Assembly (NCBI GenBank): GCA_964611645.1
Contig: CAZTAO010000040.1
Span: 1-43,663 of the forward strand
Direction of reading: 5' to 3'
DNA length: 43,663 bases
Source: CAZTAO01 sp964611645
Lineage (GTDB): Bacteria > Armatimonadota > UBA5829
Shown: one piece after another, positions 8,916 to 16,895 of the stretch
Layout of the letters: every line of letters starts with the position of its first letter
Position numbering within the stretch: the stretch's first letter is position 1
Notes under the pieces: model-generated
Databases searched by the model: none
The model's input: only the letters and a program-made list of their open reading frames with translations
Told to the model about the DNA's origin: nothing
Translations under genes and position numbers: made by a program

Positions 8916-10829
8916 ATGGCACGATTGGATCGATGGGTTCTGACGGCGATATTAGGGTTCATTACATCCTTGCCTGCTCTGGCGCAGGCTCCAGCCACCG
9001 ATGGCCTCAACCCACCTGTGGAGATTCGGGCTATATGGCTGGATGCGGGCAGCATGCCCAAGACCCGCGCCGGGATAGTTGATTTGGTCAGGTCCTACAA
9101 AGCGGCCAACCTGAACCTGATAATGCCCGAGGTCATCTGCCGGGGCTACACCATATATCCCACCCCGTTGCTTGCCCGCGACCCTCGTTTCGCAGACACA
9201 ATCGATCCGCTGCCGATCCTCATAGCTGAGTCCCACAAGCTGGGGATCGAGGTGCATCCGTGGGCGTGGATATTCCGCGCGGGATACACCAAGGATCGCG
9301 GCGCAATACTCACCGCCCACCCAGATTGGGCCGAGACCGACAAGTTCGGCGACCAGTTGTCAGCCAATGGCGGCCTGTGGATCAGCCCGGCAATACCGCA
9401 GGCGCGGGAGTTTGTGATCTCGCTGCTGGAGGACCTCGCCAAGCGCTACGACATCGACGGCATCCACCTGGACTACATCCGCTACGAAGTCCAATCCCCC
9501 ACCCCCTTCGGCTACAGCCAGGCATCCCGCGAGCTATTTGGGAGAGAGTATGGCGTTGACCCTATCGATGTGGACCGCCTCTCATTCCAGCAATACTCAT
9601 GGGTGCGGTTCCGGGAGCGGCAGGTGAATGCATTTGTGCAGGAGATGTCGAAACGGCTAAGGAAAATCTCGCCACGGCTGAAGATATCCGCCGCAGTAGG
9701 CTCGGACCCATCTGCTTCCCGACTCAACCTGATGCAGAACTGGCCCTACTGGGCACAGAACGGCTGGATAGACTTCATCACCCCAATGGCCTACACTGCG
9801 GATGACTCCAGATTCGGCCAGCTCGTGGAGTCGCAGAAAGCCGCGATCGGCACAACCGCTCTGCTTGCCCCCGGCATCGGGCTGCACATGCAAACCAAGA
9901 CGCCCGAGCAGACCGTGAGGCAGATAGGCATAGCGCGAAATGCAGGCGTGGACGGGCAGGCTCTCTTTGCCGCCGCGTATTTCAAGAAACCGCAGGGAAC
10001 CGCCCTGACCGCCGGCCCCTACAAGACGCCGAGCCTGCTGCCGTTCAGAGATACCCCAAAACGCATTCTGGAACTGCAGGGCTATGCAGCGGCGCTGAGC
10101 AACAAGGGAGAAACGGCTGAAGCTGAGTGGGCGGAGATCTCCGCGAAGCGGCTGCAAGATTACCAGGCATTCGCTGCGTCCCCGAAGCCATATATCGCGC
10201 CCACCGACCCGCCGCTGGACATCCCAAAGATTGTTCAGCCGATCCCACAGGCTTCAGCAACCAGAGCAGATGCGCCGATTGTCGTAGATGGGGATCTGTC
10301 GGAAGCCGTATGGCAGCAGGCAAAGCCCGTGGAACTGGCTTTCACCAACACCGCTCAGCCTGCGCCGGTCTCAACCCAGGCGTGGCTCGCATACGATGAC
10401 ACCAACCTCTACGCCGCGTTCAGGTGCGGGGAAACCACTATGTCGTCGGTATTAGCAACCGATACAAAGCGAGACGGGCCTGTGTTTTACGATGACTCGG
10501 TGGAGATGTTCATAGACCCGGAAGGGATTGGCAAGATCTACTACCACCTGTCCGCCAACACTCTGGGCACGCAGTTCGACCAGAAAGTACTGAACCCTGG
10601 GTGGAACGGGGAGTGGAAGTGCGCGGCCAAGTTGGGGGCTGATGGGTGGACGGTCGAGTTTGCCATACCATTCGCAGCGCTGGAGACCCAGGCACCCAAG
10701 CCGGGCACATTGTCGAGGATCAACCTGACACGAAACCGAGGCGCATCTACCGACAGGCAGTATATCTGCTGGAGCGTACCTTACGGCAGCTTCCACAGCC
10801 CCGACAGGTTCGGAAAAGTGGTCTTCTAG
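8916..10829 (+). CDS. Secreted GHL10/DUF187-type glycosyl hydrolase with C-terminal CBM9-like domain
   Basis: Exported protein of 637 residues. GGAGGG sits five bases before the ATG at 8916, which opens a signal peptide ending near ALAQA. Residues about 35-380 resemble the GHL10 (DUF187, YngK-like) TIM-barrel family: EIRAIWLDAGSM at the start, VHPWAWIFRAGY, then the conserved DIDGIHLDYIRYE strand and WIDFITPMAYTAD. The Asp in HLDY is a candidate catalytic residue. The last ~190 residues form a CBM9-like carbohydrate-binding domain (IVVDGDLSEAVWQQAKP, WLAYDDTNLYAAFRC, DDSVEMFIDP, GWTVEFAIPF). The substrate is probably an exogenous polysaccharide or peptidoglycan-like glycan, but the sequence does not say which. 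It converges on bioY with a 3 bp gap. Confidence 0.83.
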   Translation: MARLDRWVLTAILGFITSLPALAQAPATDGLNPPVEIRAIWLDAGSMPKTRAGIVDLVRSYKAANLNLIMPEVICRGYTIYPTPLLARDPRFADTIDPLPILIAESHKLGIEVHPWAWIFRAGYTKDRGAILTAHPDWAETDKFGDQLSANGGLWISPAIPQAREFVISLLEDLAKRYDIDGIHLDYIRYEVQSPTPFGYSQASRELFGREYGVDPIDVDRLSFQQYSWVRFRERQVNAFVQEMSKRLRKISPRLKISAAVGSDPSASRLNLMQNWPYWAQNGWIDFITPMAYTADDSRFGQLVESQKAAIGTTALLAPGIGLHMQTKTPEQTVRQIGIARNAGVDGQALFAAAYFKKPQGTALTAGPYKTPSLLPFRDTPKRILELQGYAAALSNKGETAEAEWAEISAKRLQDYQAFAASPKPYIAPTDPPLDIPKIVQPIPQASATRADAPIVVDGDLSEAVWQQAKPVELAFTNTAQPAPVSTQAWLAYDDTNLYAAFRCGETTMSSVLATDTKRDGPVFYDDSVEMFIDPEGIGKIYYHLSANTLGTQFDQKVLNPGWNGEWKCAAKLGADGWTVEFAIPFAALETQAPKPGTLSRINLTRNRGASTDRQYICWSVPYGSFHSPDRFGKVVF

Positions 10830-10832
10830 TAG

Positions 10833-11402
10833 TTAGCGGCGATATTTGTTCTGAATGACAGCCGCAAGGGAGATCTTGGCAAGATCAAGCCAGATGAACG
10901 GCATCGCCCCGACCAGCCAAGCGTACATGCCTTTGAACGGAAGGTCGAAGACTCCGGCCCACAGCCTGAGCCAGCCCACGCCGCAGGTGTAGATTACCAG
11001 TATGCCAAGCGCCCCAGCCTTCACGCGAATGCTCACGTCTCGGCGCTTTGAAGTCTCCACGATCCGCCCGATGACAAAGGCCGCAAGCACGAAGCCGATC
11101 AGGTATCCACCGGTAGGTCCGAGCAGATGGCCAATGCCGCCACGGAATCCGGAGAAGACAGGCGCGCCTGCCAGCCCCATCGCCAGATACTCCAGTTGGC
11201 TCAATGCTCCCAACTTGGATCCCAGCACAAACGCGCACAACGCCACGCCGAAGACCTGCCCTGTGATCGGAACAGGGTTACCCGGCAGATAGACCGCCAG
11301 TTGGGCGCAAGCAGCCGTCACAACGGCTCCGAGAGTCGCCAGGGCGAGCTTGGCCGCCAGAGTTTTGGGCTGGAGCGTCTTGACCTGTGCGTAAAATGGC
11401 AT
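10833..11402 (-). CDS. bioY: BioY, biotin-binding S component of an ECF transporter
   Basis: Integral membrane protein of 189 residues for biotin uptake. The BioY pattern is clear: an N-terminal soluble stretch, about six hydrophobic helices, the PVPITGQVFGVALCAFVLG region, and the GPTGGYLIGFVLAAFVIG motif conserved in BioY. The ATG at 11402 has CGGAGGA upstream, at a slightly long spacing of about 11 bases. No EcfA or EcfT energising subunit is present nearby, so it either shares an energy-coupling module encoded elsewhere or works alone, as some BioY proteins do. No recognisable BirA or BioR box was seen in its upstream region. Confidence 0.95.
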   Translation of the reverse strand: MPFYAQVKTLQPKTLAAKLALATLGAVVTAACAQLAVYLPGNPVPITGQVFGVALCAFVLGSKLGALSQLEYLAMGLAGAPVFSGFRGGIGHLLGPTGGYLIGFVLAAFVIGRIVETSKRRDVSIRVKAGALGILVIYTCGVGWLRLWAGVFDLPFKGMYAWLVGAMPFIWLDLAKISLAAVIQNKYRR

Positions 11403-11444
11403 TGTATACGATTCCTCCGGGGTTCATTGCTTCGGCACAACTAG

Positions 11445-11474
11445 ATTCTACCCGTTTGAGGGCCTTGCGCGCAA
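11445..11474 (-). promoter_or_regulatory. Candidate bioY promoter
   Basis: On the minus strand TTGCGC (11474-11469) and TAGAAT (11450-11445) are 18 bp apart. The -35 falls in the 10 bp palindrome TTGCGCGCAA (11465-11474). An 8 bp inverted repeat, TACCCGTT (11449-11456) and AACGGGTA (11491-11498), brackets this promoter and reaches into the divergent glutamate synthase promoter. Confidence 0.45.
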
Positions 11475-11481
11475 GTGCGGT

Positions 11482-11510
11482 TTGACTTAGAACGGGTAAA
11501 ACGCTAACAT
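11482..11510 (+). promoter_or_regulatory. Promoter of the glutamate synthase operon
   Basis: TTGACT (11482-11487), a 17 bp spacer and TAACAT (11505-11510) form a good housekeeping promoter. Transcription would start near 11517, leaving a leader of about 150 bases before the first gene, with an intrinsic terminator inside it. Confidence 0.65.
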
Positions 11511-11615
11511 GAATAAGTTGGTTGACGCGCAACGACGCTCTCGCCGAAGAGGGTATTTGATTGTGATCGAGGTTGATCTCGGTCGGTTTTCCATAGTAGA
11601 TATTTTGCCATTGCC

Positions 11616-11645
11616 GGCGCTCTGCATCTTGTAGAGCGCCTTTTT
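11616..11645 (+). terminator. Intrinsic terminator in the leader of the glutamate synthase operon (possible attenuator)
   Basis: A perfect 8 bp stem, GGCGCTCT (11616-11623) with AGAGCGCC (11633-11640), and a 9-base loop are followed at once by TTTTT. It points into the operon and ends 20 bases before the first start codon. No plus-strand gene upstream needs it, since bioY runs the other way. An upstream CGCTCT (11536-11541) repeats part of the ascending arm and could pair with the descending arm instead. Confidence 0.7.
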
Positions 11646-11665
11646 GCACATATAGGAGACTGCAA

Positions 11666-12112
11666 TTGAGGATTACTGCTGACAGCGATGTTTGCATAGG
11701 CTGCGGCATCTGCAGGGTGTGGTGCAAGGTTGAGCACTCGCCATCCAAGAACGTCAACAAGGCGTTCAAGGCAGGCGCCGCGGATACGCAGTCATGCGTG
11801 GAACTTGAGGAATGCGGGGCGCGGTCATTCGCTGCCGCCTGCCGGCATTGCGATGAGCCGTTGTGTGTCTACGGCTGCGTTACCGGAGCCATGACCAAAG
11901 ACCCGGAGACCGGCGCAGTGAGCGTAGTCGCAAGCAAGTGCATCGGATGCTGGACCTGCATCCTTATGTGCCCCAACGGCGCGGTGCGCAAAGACACGCG
12001 CGGCCAGAACGTAGCGCTGAAGTGTGACCTGTGCAAGGATCGCGGGTTTCCATCCTGTGTGGAACACTGCCCGAATGACGCTTTGGTACTGGAGGACGGA
12101 CCCAATGAATGA
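11666..12112 (+). CDS. HycB/CooF-type iron-sulfur electron-transfer protein of the split glutamate synthase
   Basis: Ferredoxin-like protein of 148 residues beginning with TTG; TAGGAG lies about eight bases upstream. Four cysteine clusters are visible: CIGCGICRVWC at the N-terminus, CRHCDEPLCVYGC in the middle, CIGCWTCILMC, and CDLC...CVEHC at the C-terminus. This arrangement could bind up to four [4Fe-4S] clusters, as in HycB-like proteins. Such proteins accompany archaeal-type (GlxB/GlxC/GlxD-like) glutamate synthases and are thought to carry electrons between the flavoprotein and the synthase core. It overlaps the next gene by 8 bp and opens a five-gene operon. The physiological electron donor (NAD(P)H or ferredoxin) is inferred, not shown. 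Confidence 0.87.
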   Translation: MRITADSDVCIGCGICRVWCKVEHSPSKNVNKAFKAGAADTQSCVELEECGARSFAAACRHCDEPLCVYGCVTGAMTKDPETGAVSVVASKCIGCWTCILMCPNGAVRKDTRGQNVALKCDLCKDRGFPSCVEHCPNDALVLEDGPNE

Positions 12113-13403
12113 GACAATCCCCCAGTATGACCTGGTAATCATCGGCAACTCGACTGCGGCTGTCGGGGCCATCGAGGCAATACGGTCACAGACAAAAGAC
12201 CTGACAATAGCCCTGATCTCCTCGGAGCCCGAGCACACGTACTCTCGCCCGCTGATCACATACTATCTTGCGGGTAAGGTGGAGGAGTCCAACGTCTACT
12301 ACCGCCCACCGGAGTTCTACAAGGCCAACAATGTCGACACGCGGCTGGGCGTCAGCGCGGAGTCCATCGATTCCGAGAACTCGCAAATTCACCTGGACAA
12401 CGGCGAGACCGTCGGCTATGGCAGCCTGCTGATTGCCGCCGGAGGCGAGCCAATCGCGCCGCCCATTCCGGGTATCGACAGGCCTGGCGTGTTCTTTATG
12501 AACACGATGGACGACGCCAGGCGGGCTAAGGGTTGGCTGGCGCATACTTCGAGAGCGGTTGTGGTTGGTGCGGGATTGACAGGTCTGAAAACCGCCGAAG
12601 CGCTGTCTGCAATTGGCCAGCAGGTGACAGTGGTCGAGTTCTGCGACCGGGTGCTGCCAACTGTGCTCGACGCCACCGCTTCCGGGCTGGCGCGCAAGGC
12701 CTTTGAAAAGCACTCAGTTGAGATCATTACTGACGTTAGGCTCACTGAGATTCTGGGTTCTGAAGACACGAAAGACGTCGCCTTTGTTCAACTCAGCACA
12801 GGGGAGAGACTGGCTTGCGAGACGGTGTTTGTAACTGTGGGTGTCAAGCCTCGATTGGGAATTGTGGCTGGGACTGATGTAGCTGTGAATAGGGGCATTC
12901 TGGTCGACGAGCACATGCGAACCAACGTCCCCAACATATACGCCGCCGGTGACATTGCCGAAGCGTTCGAGCAACTTAGCGGCGACCGACGCGTCTTGCC
13001 GATTCTCCCAAACGCGCATATTGGGGGCCGGATAGCGGGTCTCAATGTTGTGGGCGTTCCCGCGAAGTTCAACCTCGGGATGAGCGTGAACTCGGTTTCG
13101 TTCTTCGGGGAGACGTTTATGTCCGCGGGCTTCGCTAACGCGCCGGAAGACGAGAAGACCAGGGTCATCAGCGCTGCGCAGGATTCCAGCTATCGGCGGT
13201 TTGCCATACAAGATGGCAAGCTTGTGGGGATGATCATTACCGGAGAAATAGACCGCACCGGCCTCATCACTGGTATGATGCGAGCAGGGATGGATGTGTC
13301 GGGGCTGGAGTCGGAACTGCTGAGCGGCGACATCGGGCTGATATCATTGCCTGAAGGCTTGCTCGACGAGCGAATCCACGGCTGCGGGAGGAACTGGCTA
13401 TGA
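12105..13403 (+). CDS. FAD-dependent NAD(P)H oxidoreductase of the split glutamate synthase
   Basis: Pyridine nucleotide-disulfide-type flavoprotein of 432 residues that probably feeds reducing power to the glutamate synthase. The FAD-binding Rossmann motif at the N-terminus is unusual (LVIIGNSTAAVGAIEAI instead of GXGXXG). The NAD(P)-binding motif VVVGAGLTGLKTAEAL lies near residue 175, and the second FAD contact is the NIYAAGDIAEAF stretch near 285. It resembles NirB- and rubredoxin-reductase-like members (COG0446) rather than the bacterial GltD small subunit. The ATG at 12105 is chosen for its GGAGG nine bases upstream and the 8 bp overlap with the previous gene. It overlaps the next gene in an ATGA. 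Confidence 0.87.
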   Translation: MNETIPQYDLVIIGNSTAAVGAIEAIRSQTKDLTIALISSEPEHTYSRPLITYYLAGKVEESNVYYRPPEFYKANNVDTRLGVSAESIDSENSQIHLDNGETVGYGSLLIAAGGEPIAPPIPGIDRPGVFFMNTMDDARRAKGWLAHTSRAVVVGAGLTGLKTAEALSAIGQQVTVVEFCDRVLPTVLDATASGLARKAFEKHSVEIITDVRLTEILGSEDTKDVAFVQLSTGERLACETVFVTVGVKPRLGIVAGTDVAVNRGILVDEHMRTNVPNIYAAGDIAEAFEQLSGDRRVLPILPNAHIGGRIAGLNVVGVPAKFNLGMSVNSVSFFGETFMSAGFANAPEDEKTRVISAAQDSSYRRFAIQDGKLVGMIITGEIDRTGLITGMMRAGMDVSGLESELLSGDIGLISLPEGLLDERIHGCGRNWL

Positions 13404-14551
13404 TAGACCTGACCGCCGCCAACAACCCATACAGGGATGACAAACTGATCTCAGCCTGCTCCATTTTCGGGCAGATGGACACGTCCGGGAAGCCGTTCTC
13501 TGGCGACGCGATCTTCCGCGCGATGGAGAACATGCACGAGCGCGGCAATGGTCTGGGAGGCGGGTTCGCGGTCTATGGGCTGTATCCGGATTACCCGAGC
13601 CACTACGCGTTTCACATCATGTTCGCCAGCCTGGCTGGGCGCATCGAGACTGAGCGAGTTCTGCGGGAGAAGTTCAAGATCGACCACGAGGACGAAGTCC
13701 CCACCAGGCCGACCGAGGGCATATCCGGCGCTCCGCTGGTGATGCGGTATTTTGCGCTGCCTCTGGATACGGGAGCCGATGCTGACGAGACCGTGGTGCA
13801 GATGGTGCTACGGATCAACAGCGAGGTCGCGGACTCGTTTGTGTTCTCCAGCGGCAGGAACATGGGTGTTTTCAAGGGCGTTGGTTTCCCGGAGCAGATA
13901 GCCAAGTTTTTCCGGCTTGAGGAATACCAGGGCCATATATGGACTTCTCACGGCCGCTTCCCAACCAACAGCCAGGCTTGGTGGGGTGGCGCGCACCCAT
14001 TCAGCACACTGGACTGGACGGTCGTCCACAACGGTGAACTGAGCTCTTATGGCGCGAACAGGGCTTATCTGGAGGACATCGGTTATAAGTGCACCATGTT
14101 TACCGATACCGAGGTACTGGCTTACGCCATCGACCTGGTGATGCGCAGGCACAAGTTGCCGCCGGAGATATTCGCCAAGGTCGTCGCGCCGCCTTTGTGG
14201 GATGAGATAGACAGGATGCCCGCGCCTGAGAAAGAACTGCACACCGCTTTGAGACATACATACGCCGGGCTGCTGATGAACGGCCCGTTCGGGGTTGTCA
14301 TCTCCAAGGGCGACCTGATGATGGCCCTCACCGACAGAATCCGGCTGCGGCCTCTCACCGCCGCAACGAAAGGGACTATGGTTTACTACTCCTCGGAGGA
14401 AGCCGCGATTCGGCTGGTTGAACCGGAACTGGACAGTGTGTGGACTCCCGTCGGAGGCCTGCCCGTTATCGCGCGGATCGGCGAGTTACCCACTGCCGCA
14501 GAGTCCGGAAGACGCCCTGCGCGCCTCCGAAAGGAGGAGGTTCTGATATGA
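13400..14551 (+). CDS. Glutamate synthase amidotransferase domain protein (class II glutaminase, GltB1/GlxB-like)
   Basis: Free-standing glutaminase domain of 383 residues that releases ammonia from glutamine for the synthase core. The expected nucleophile is Cys20 in SACSIFGQMD. The 19 residues before it would have to be removed as a propeptide, as happens in several class II amidotransferases. Other conserved features are the HGRFPTNSQAWWGGAHPF and VVHNGEL segments that bind glutamine. It corresponds to the N-terminal domain of bacterial GltB, here as a separate protein like the archaeal-type enzyme. It overlaps both neighbours in ATGA junctions, which fits strict co-translation of the complex. 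Confidence 0.9.
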   Translation: MIDLTAANNPYRDDKLISACSIFGQMDTSGKPFSGDAIFRAMENMHERGNGLGGGFAVYGLYPDYPSHYAFHIMFASLAGRIETERVLREKFKIDHEDEVPTRPTEGISGAPLVMRYFALPLDTGADADETVVQMVLRINSEVADSFVFSSGRNMGVFKGVGFPEQIAKFFRLEEYQGHIWTSHGRFPTNSQAWWGGAHPFSTLDWTVVHNGELSSYGANRAYLEDIGYKCTMFTDTEVLAYAIDLVMRRHKLPPEIFAKVVAPPLWDEIDRMPAPEKELHTALRHTYAGLLMNGPFGVVISKGDLMMALTDRIRLRPLTAATKGTMVYYSSEEAAIRLVEPELDSVWTPVGGLPVIARIGELPTAAESGRRPARLRKEEVLI

Positions 14552-16095
14552 CACCACCAGCAACCAACAAGCCTCGAAAGGCCAGTGATTTCAAGATTCG
14601 AAGTAACAGGCTGACTGAGTTTGCAGTCGACCGCGACCGTGAGTTGTGCATCAAGTGCGAGGTCTGCGTGAGGCAATGCGCGTTTGACGTGCACTTCCGT
14701 GACGAAGAGGAAGACATCATAAAGCAGCGGCCCGAGGCATGCGTGGGCTGCCAGCGATGCAGCGTGCTGTGCCCGACCAATGCGCTTGTAATCCGGCCAA
14801 ACCCGGCCCAGTACCGCACCCACGGGAGTTGGTCCGGGGAGCACGTGAAGGACATCAACCGCCAGGCGGAGACCGGCGGGGTTGTGCTGACCGGCTCCGG
14901 CAACGATAAGCAGTCCCCTGTTTATTGGGACAAGCTGCTCATCAACGCCAGCCAGGTTACAAACCCCTCTATCGACCCGCTGAGGGAACCGATGGAGCTT
15001 CGCACGTTCATAGGGGCGAGGCCGGATTCTGTGAAGATGGAAAACGGCAAGTTGGCCGAACCGATGCCGCCGCGGATTCAGGTCGAGATGCCGATTCTCT
15101 TTTCGGCAATCTCATACGGCGCAATCAGCTACAACGTCCAGAAGGCGATTGCGGAGGCAGCGGTCGAGCTTGGGACTATGTATAACACCGGAGAAGGCGG
15201 CCTGCATCCGGACTTCTACAAGTACAAAGATAGCACCATCGTGCAGGTGGCGTCGGGTCGGTTCGGGGTTCACCCGGACTACCTCAACGCCGCGCGGATG
15301 GTGGAAATTAAGATCGGTCAGGGAGCAAAGCCAGGCATCGGCGGACACCTGGCAGGCGAGAAGGTGAGTGAGTCGGTATCTATCACAAGAATGATCCCGA
15401 TGGGCACGGACGCCATCTCCCCGGCCCCGCAGCACGACATCTACTCGATAGAAGACCTGCGGATGTTGATATATGCATTGAAAGAAGCGACCAACTACCG
15501 GGTGCCGATCTCGGTCAAGATAGCGGCTGTTCATAATGCCGCAGCCATCGCCAGCGGCATAGTGCGAGCGGGAGCGGATGTTGTGGCAATCGATGGCTTC
15601 AGGGGTGGCACCGGAGCGGCTCCGAAGGTCATAAGGGACAATGTCGGCATGCCTATAGAGTTCGCGCTGGCGGCAGTTGACCAGCGGCTCCGCGACGAAG
15701 GTATCAGGCACAAGGTCACACTTCTGGCCGGTGGCGGAATCCGCAACGCGGGAGACGTGGTGAAGGCGATTGCTCTGGGCGCGGATGCGGTCTATATCGG
15801 CTCCGCTGCCCTGATAGCTGTTGGCTGCACTCTATGCCAGCGGTGCTACTCGGGCAAGTGCAACTGGGGCATTGCCACACAAGACCCCTATCTGGCGAAG
15901 AGAGTGAACCCGGAGATTGCCAAGCGCAGGCTGGTGAATGTGGTGAACGGCTGGTCCCACGAGATCAAGGAAATGCTCGGCGGGATGGGCATAAACTCCA
16001 TAGAGAGCCTCAGGGGCAGCCGCCACCAGCTCCGCGGGGTTGGTTTGAATGAAGAAGAGCTCCGTATACTGGGCGTCAGAGCCGCAGGGGCGTAA
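14548..16095 (+). CDS. Glutamate synthase FMN domain protein with N-terminal 2[4Fe-4S] ferredoxin (archaeal-type alpha subunit)
   Basis: Catalytic core of 515 residues that converts 2-oxoglutarate and ammonia to glutamate. Residues 34-44 (CIKCEVCVRQC) and 65-75 (CVGCQRCSVLC) form two [4Fe-4S] binding clusters absent from ordinary GltB. The FMN TIM barrel follows: ISYGAISYNVQKAIAEAA, the GQGAKPGIGGHL loop, and VVAIDGFRGGTGAAPKV. The cysteines in GCTLCQRCYSGKCNWG are the family's 3Fe-4S site. The ATG at 14548 has AAAGGAGG upstream and overlaps the previous stop; the open frame extends upstream but inside the neighbour. The domain order matches the shorter archaeal/Thermotoga-type enzyme. Confidence 0.93.
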   Translation: MTPPATNKPRKASDFKIRSNRLTEFAVDRDRELCIKCEVCVRQCAFDVHFRDEEEDIIKQRPEACVGCQRCSVLCPTNALVIRPNPAQYRTHGSWSGEHVKDINRQAETGGVVLTGSGNDKQSPVYWDKLLINASQVTNPSIDPLREPMELRTFIGARPDSVKMENGKLAEPMPPRIQVEMPILFSAISYGAISYNVQKAIAEAAVELGTMYNTGEGGLHPDFYKYKDSTIVQVASGRFGVHPDYLNAARMVEIKIGQGAKPGIGGHLAGEKVSESVSITRMIPMGTDAISPAPQHDIYSIEDLRMLIYALKEATNYRVPISVKIAAVHNAAAIASGIVRAGADVVAIDGFRGGTGAAPKVIRDNVGMPIEFALAAVDQRLRDEGIRHKVTLLAGGGIRNAGDVVKAIALGADAVYIGSAALIAVGCTLCQRCYSGKCNWGIATQDPYLAKRVNPEIAKRRLVNVVNGWSHEIKEMLGGMGINSIESLRGSRHQLRGVGLNEEELRILGVRAAGA

Positions 16096-16121
16096 CTCAC
16101 AAGCAGGAGTCATCGGATTAT

Positions 16122-16895
16122 ATGATAGGCCAGATGGTTGAGATAGATGCGCTTGGAATGCACTACCGCGAGTTGAACGCGGCTCTCCGCGATGTGATTG
16201 GCTCGGGGGCGGATCATGTGACGCTTCGCAACGTCACCGGTCAACGCTATATCGGCACAAACCTGCACGCAGTCCTTGACTCCGAGGCCCTCAAGAGCGT
16301 TACAATCGAGATATACGGCACCCCCGGCAATGACCTGGGCACATTCCTGGACGGCCCCACAATCATCGTGCGCGGCAGCGTGATGGACGGCTCCGGCAAC
16401 ACAATGAACGAAGGCAGAATTGTCGTTCACGGCCGCGCGGGAGACATCACGGGTTTCTCCGCGCGCGGCGGCGAGATCCTAGTCCGTGACGACGCAGGTT
16501 ACCGGGTCGGGATCCACATGAAAGAGTACCAGCAGAAGCGACCAGTATTGGTGATCGGCGGAACAGTCCAGGATTTTCTCGGGGAGTACATGGCGGGCGG
16601 AGTGGTGATTGTGATGGGGCTGACCCTGAGCAAAGATGAATACCACACCTGCGCCAGCATAGGGGCCGGGATGCACGGTGGTTCTATCTTCATCCGAGGC
16701 GGGCTGGACGAGCTTCAGTTGGGCACCGGAGTCGGCCTTACCCAACTCACCAGCGAAAACACGGAACTCCTCAGCCGCTATATTGGGCTCTACGCAAAGG
16801 AGTTCGAGGTAGATATGTCACAAGTCTGCCCATCGGACTTCCTGAAGCTCGGCCCCACAAGCAATAGACCCTACCAGCAGATGTACGCTTACTAG
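16122..16895 (+). CDS. Glutamate synthase GXGXG (beta-helix) domain protein (GltB3/GlxC-like)
   Basis: Separate C-terminal domain of glutamate synthase, 257 residues, related to the GXGXG domain of GltB and of formylmethanofuran dehydrogenase subunit C. The right-handed beta-helix repeats are visible as short glycine-rich turns: GTPGNDLGTFLDG, GSVMDGSGNTMNEG, GRAGDITGFSARGG and GAGMHGGSIFIRGG. In intact GltB this domain supports the ammonia channel between the two active sites. It completes the operon 26 bp after the FMN subunit. CAGGAG lies 12 bases before the ATG; another in-frame ATG four codons on is possible. Its stop codon overlaps that of the convergent kinase gene. Confidence 0.9.
   Translation: MIGQMVEIDALGMHYRELNAALRDVIGSGADHVTLRNVTGQRYIGTNLHAVLDSEALKSVTIEIYGTPGNDLGTFLDGPTIIVRGSVMDGSGNTMNEGRIVVHGRAGDITGFSARGGEILVRDDAGYRVGIHMKEYQQKRPVLVIGGTVQDFLGEYMAGGVVIVMGLTLSKDEYHTCASIGAGMHGGSIFIRGGLDELQLGTGVGLTQLTSENTELLSRYIGLYAKEFEVDMSQVCPSDFLKLGPTSNRPYQQMYAY

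Noticed and set aside
11517..11640. Glutamine riboswitch in the glutamate synthase leader
   Set aside because: The conserved bases of the glnA-type aptamer are not present; only the terminator and an alternative pairing can be supported.
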